17,108 nucleotides of DNA from an uncultured Clostridia bacterium (lineage in GTDB: Bacteria; Bacillota; Clostridia; TANB77; CAG-508), in contig CAJFQT010000016.1 in assembly GCA_904419095.1 (NCBI GenBank), forward strand, positions 1 to 17,108, written 5' to 3'. The translations under genes were made by a program, and so were the position numbers. Each line of letters opens with the position of its first letter. Position 1 is the stretch's first letter. Positions 14,572-17,108 of the stretch are shown here, piece after piece. The notes under the pieces are model-generated. The model did not search any database. It saw only the letters and a program-made list of their open reading frames with translations, and was not told the origin of the DNA.

Positions 14572-15273
14572 ATGCCATATATAGAATTTAAGAATGTGTG
14601 TAAAGATTATAAAATGGGAGAAATCACGATAAAGGCACTTGATAATGCAAGTTTTCAGATAGAAAAAGGGGAGCTAGTTGTAATTGTTGGACCAAGTGGT
14701 GCAGGGAAAACTACTGCTTTGAATATATTGGGAGGAATGGATTATGTGACATCAGGTGATGTGATTGTTGATGATAAAAATATAGCTAAATTGAAAGGTA
14801 AGTCGTTAATTAAATATAGAAGAGAAGATATAGGATTTGTATTTCAGTTTTATAATTTAGTGCAAAATCTGACCGCTGTTGAGAATGTAGAGCTAGCGAC
14901 ACAAATTTGTAAGGATTCATTAAATCCAGAGGATGTTTTAGAAAAAGTGGGATTGAAAGACAGGATGAAGAATTTCCCTTCACAACTTTCTGGGGGAGAA
15001 CAGCAAAGAGTTGCTATAGCAAGAGCAATTGCTAAAAATCCTAAATTACTTTTGTGCGATGAACCAACAGGAGCTTTGGATTATAAAACAGGTAAACAAA
15101 TATTAAAGTTATTACAAGATACTGCTAGAAAGGAGAATATGACAATTTTAGTAATTACGCATAATGCAGCGATAGCACCAATGGCTGATAAAATCATAAA
15201 ATTTAAAAACGGAACAGCTGAAAGTATTGTAATAAATGAGCATCCAACACCAGTTGAAGAAATTGAATGGTAA
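14572..15273 (+). CDS. ABC transporter ATPase, MacB/LolD type
   Basis: This is the cytoplasmic ATPase subunit of an FtsX-like ABC exporter, with 233 residues. Walker A is GPSGAGKTT (40-48), the Q-loop lies in FQFYNL, the signature is LSGGEQQ (139-145), Walker B is LLLCDEPTG with D163 and the catalytic E164, and the switch histidine is H197 in ITHN. The ATG at 14572 is preferred because AAGGAG lies 8 nt upstream. The in-frame GTG at 14563 overlaps that RBS. The C-terminal tail of about 20 residues is acidic. The permease gene begins 27 bp downstream, so the two form one operon. This class usually couples ATP hydrolysis to extracytoplasmic work on lipids, peptides or wall hydrolases; the substrate here is unknown. 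Confidence 0.93.
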   Translation: MPYIEFKNVCKDYKMGEITIKALDNASFQIEKGELVVIVGPSGAGKTTALNILGGMDYVTSGDVIVDDKNIAKLKGKSLIKYRREDIGFVFQFYNLVQNLTAVENVELATQICKDSLNPEDVLEKVGLKDRMKNFPSQLSGGEQQRVAIARAIAKNPKLLLCDEPTGALDYKTGKQILKLLQDTARKENMTILVITHNAAIAPMADKIIKFKNGTAESIVINEHPTPVEEIEW

Positions 15274-15300
15274 TTAGAAAAGTCTGGAGGTGATGTGTTT

Positions 15301-17108
15301 ATGCGAAGAGATAAGAATTTGAATAAACATAAGAAAAAAGAAAGAAAAAACGAATCTGATATTAAAAAAATGGATGGAAAATTTATAAAAGGAGAAATGA
15401 AGAAAGAACAGAAAAAGATAGAAAAAAAGTTATTAAAAGGGAGGAGAAAAAAGGTTTCTAAATATAAGATAAAAAAGGCATTATTGAAAGATGCTTTTAA
15501 AGAAATAAAAACTACTTATAAAAGATTCATTTCTATAATGCTTATGGCATTATTAGGAGTTGGATTTTTTGCGGGACTTAGGGCTGCTTCTCCAGATATG
15601 GTAAATACAATTGATCAATATTTTAAAGATCAAAATGTATATGATATTGAAGTAATATCTACTTTAGGACTAACAGATGAAGATATTGAAGTTTTATCTA
15701 ATATAGAAAATGTAGAAACAGTATATGGGACGTATAGTACAGATGGAATTATAAAGTTAGATGAAAAGGAAATTGTTTCAAAATTATTATGTATAGATGA
15801 TGTAAATAAGCCCAAGCTATTATCTGGAAATATGCCTCAAAATGATAATGAATGTGTTGTGGAGAAAGATTTTTTAAGCACAACTAATAAACAGATTGGT
15901 GATATACTTGAAATAGAAACAGAGAAAACAGAAACTTCTATTCAAGGAGAGGAAGAAACTGATTACTTAAAAAATAATACCCTAAAAATTGTTGGAACAG
16001 TAGAAAGTCCTTTATATATTTCAAGAGAAAGAGGTACAACAAATTTAGGTTCTGGTCAGATAAATTCATATATATATGTAACAAAAAATAATGTTAATTC
16101 AGAAGCATACACAGAGATATACATTAAATTGAAAGATAGTGATAAATATAAAACTTCTAGTAATAGATATGAAGATTATGTAGAAGAAACAAAGGATAAA
16201 ATAGAAGCTATAAAAGAGGAAAGACAGAAAGCAAGATATGACAGTTTAATAAATGAAGCTAATAAGAAAATTGAAGAAGCTGAAAATGAATTTAATAGTC
16301 AAAAACAAGAAGGAGAAAGCAAAATTCAAGAGGCAGAGGCAAAATTGCAGAATGGTAAAAATGAAATAGCACAAGCTGAAAATGAAATTGCTTCTAATGA
16401 GAAAACTGCAAATAGTAGGTTTGCTCAAGGAGAAAGCCAGATAAAATCTGCTAAACAAACTCTTCAAAAGAGTGAAGAGGAATATAATGCAAAAAAAGCA
16501 CAAGCTGAAGAAAGCTTTGCTCAGGCAGAAAGTCAAAAAGAACAGCTTCAAATAAGTTTAAATTCATTAAATCAAAAACTTACAGAAATAGACACGAAGT
16601 ATAATCAAATAGTTGAAAAATTAAAAGACCCGGAATTGACAGAACAAGAAAAACAAATGCTAAAATCTGCAAAAACAGAAATAGAAAATAATAAGAGTAG
16701 ATTACTACCTGTAAAAACAGAATTGGAAACAGGAATTACTACAATTGAAAATCAAATATCATCAGGTAAAGCTGAACTTGCAAATGCAAAAAATCAAATT
16801 GATTCAGCTAAAAGTCAAATTACAACACAGGAAGCAACATTAAATAGTACAAAGGCTAGTACAAATAAACAAATAGCAAATGCTAAAGCACAGCTGGAAT
16901 CATCAAAAGCGGAAATTCAAACAGCTGAGGCTGAATTGCAAGCACAAAAAGAGGAGTTTAATCAAAAGATTCAAGAAGCAGAGGGAAAAATAATTGATGC
17001 AAAAGAAGAAGTATCAAAAATAGAAAATCCTGTATGGTACATATTAGATAGAAATCTGAAGTCAGGTTATGCTAGTTTCATACAAGATACTGAAAGTATT
17101 AATAATTT
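15301..17108 (+). CDS. FtsX-like ABC permease with long coiled coil (3' end off window)
   Basis: This is the partner permease of the preceding ATPase. The frame is open from ATG 15301 to the window end (602 codons and two bases) with no stop, so the C-terminal membrane block is missing only because of the edge. RBS GGAGGTGATG lies upstream. Residues 1-74 are cytoplasmic and extremely Lys/Glu-rich. TM1 is at about 75-94 (ISIMLMALLGVGFFAGL). A periplasmic-type domain covers about 95-300. Residues about 305-573 are a Glu/Lys/Ala/Gln heptad-rich coiled coil, probably an antiparallel hairpin outside the cell. The segment PVWYILDRNLKSGYASFIQD at the end is typical of large Firmicutes FtsX-like permeases and leads into the remaining TM helices. 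Confidence 0.88.
   Translation, partial: MRRDKNLNKHKKKERKNESDIKKMDGKFIKGEMKKEQKKIEKKLLKGRRKKVSKYKIKKALLKDAFKEIKTTYKRFISIMLMALLGVGFFAGLRAASPDMVNTIDQYFKDQNVYDIEVISTLGLTDEDIEVLSNIENVETVYGTYSTDGIIKLDEKEIVSKLLCIDDVNKPKLLSGNMPQNDNECVVEKDFLSTTNKQIGDILEIETEKTETSIQGEEETDYLKNNTLKIVGTVESPLYISRERGTTNLGSGQINSYIYVTKNNVNSEAYTEIYIKLKDSDKYKTSSNRYEDYVEETKDKIEAIKEERQKARYDSLINEANKKIEEAENEFNSQKQEGESKIQEAEAKLQNGKNEIAQAENEIASNEKTANSRFAQGESQIKSAKQTLQKSEEEYNAKKAQAEESFAQAESQKEQLQISLNSLNQKLTEIDTKYNQIVEKLKDPELTEQEKQMLKSAKTEIENNKSRLLPVKTELETGITTIENQISSGKAELANAKNQIDSAKSQITTQEATLNSTKASTNKQIANAKAQLESSKAEIQTAEAELQAQKEEFNQKIQEAEGKIIDAKEEVSKIENPVWYILDRNLKSGYASFIQDTESINN

Noticed and set aside
16246..16551. Minus-strand hydrophobic ORF opposite the permease
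   Set aside because: It is the antisense image of the Glu/Lys-rich coiled-coil codons (GAA/AAA read as TTC/TTT) and not a membrane protein gene.
16240..17020. Repetitive DNA suggesting a tandem repeat array
   Set aside because: The repetition comes from heptad-patterned coiled-coil codons, with no constant unit length at DNA level.

Overview
The window is about 17 kb of very AT-rich DNA with strong AGGAGG-type ribosome binding sites, short intergenic spaces, TTGACA/TATAAT-type promoters and hairpin terminators. Together with a prepilin-like leader of the type G-ITLIALVITIIVLLILAG, a BspA-type leucine-rich-repeat protein, a spore photoproduct lyase homologue and a GH25-LysM wall hydrolase, this points to a low-GC Gram-positive of the class Clostridia, probably an uncultured gut lineage. 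That placement is inferred from gene types and composition. No rRNA, tRNA or CRISPR array was seen.

Layout. (1) 70-987 (minus): an RluA-family pseudouridine synthase, divergent from the next gene. (2) 1333-2313: a stand-alone, divergent FtsZ whose frame stops before the usual C-terminal tail. A tail-like sequence lies just downstream in the +1 frame. (3) 2388-2739: two hairpins and a roughly 219-bp imperfect palindrome. (4) 2826-4760: a surface protein with a prepilin-like N-terminus and BspA-type LRRs. (5) 5029-7789: a two-component operon with an OmpR/VanR-type regulator and a six-TM histidine kinase. (6) 7945-9423: a secreted GH25 muramidase with four LysM repeats. (7) 9789-10499: an unrecognised membrane-anchored protein. 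(8) 10606-11505: a PflX-like (COG1313) radical SAM protein. (9) 11599-12792: a thyX-folA pair for dTMP and folate metabolism. (10) 12791-14467: a segment bounded by two GGGGAC-containing palindromic repeats. It holds a 3' remnant of a second BspA-type LRR gene with its terminator, and an SPL-family radical SAM gene. (11) 14572-17108: an ABC transporter ATPase and the first 602 codons of its FtsX-like permease with a very long extracytoplasmic coiled coil, cut by the window edge.

How it fits together. Most of the window is a mosaic of short, independently transcribed units: envelope functions (FtsZ, LRR protein, two-component system, wall hydrolase, ABC exporter) mixed with housekeeping enzymes. 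I see no single new defence or mobile system. The items most worth a second look are the broken or tail-less FtsZ, the SPL homologue with Ser where the catalytic H-donor Cys is expected, the LRR-gene remnant beside REP-like repeats, and several long non-coding hairpin elements, two of which share a motif at distant loci.
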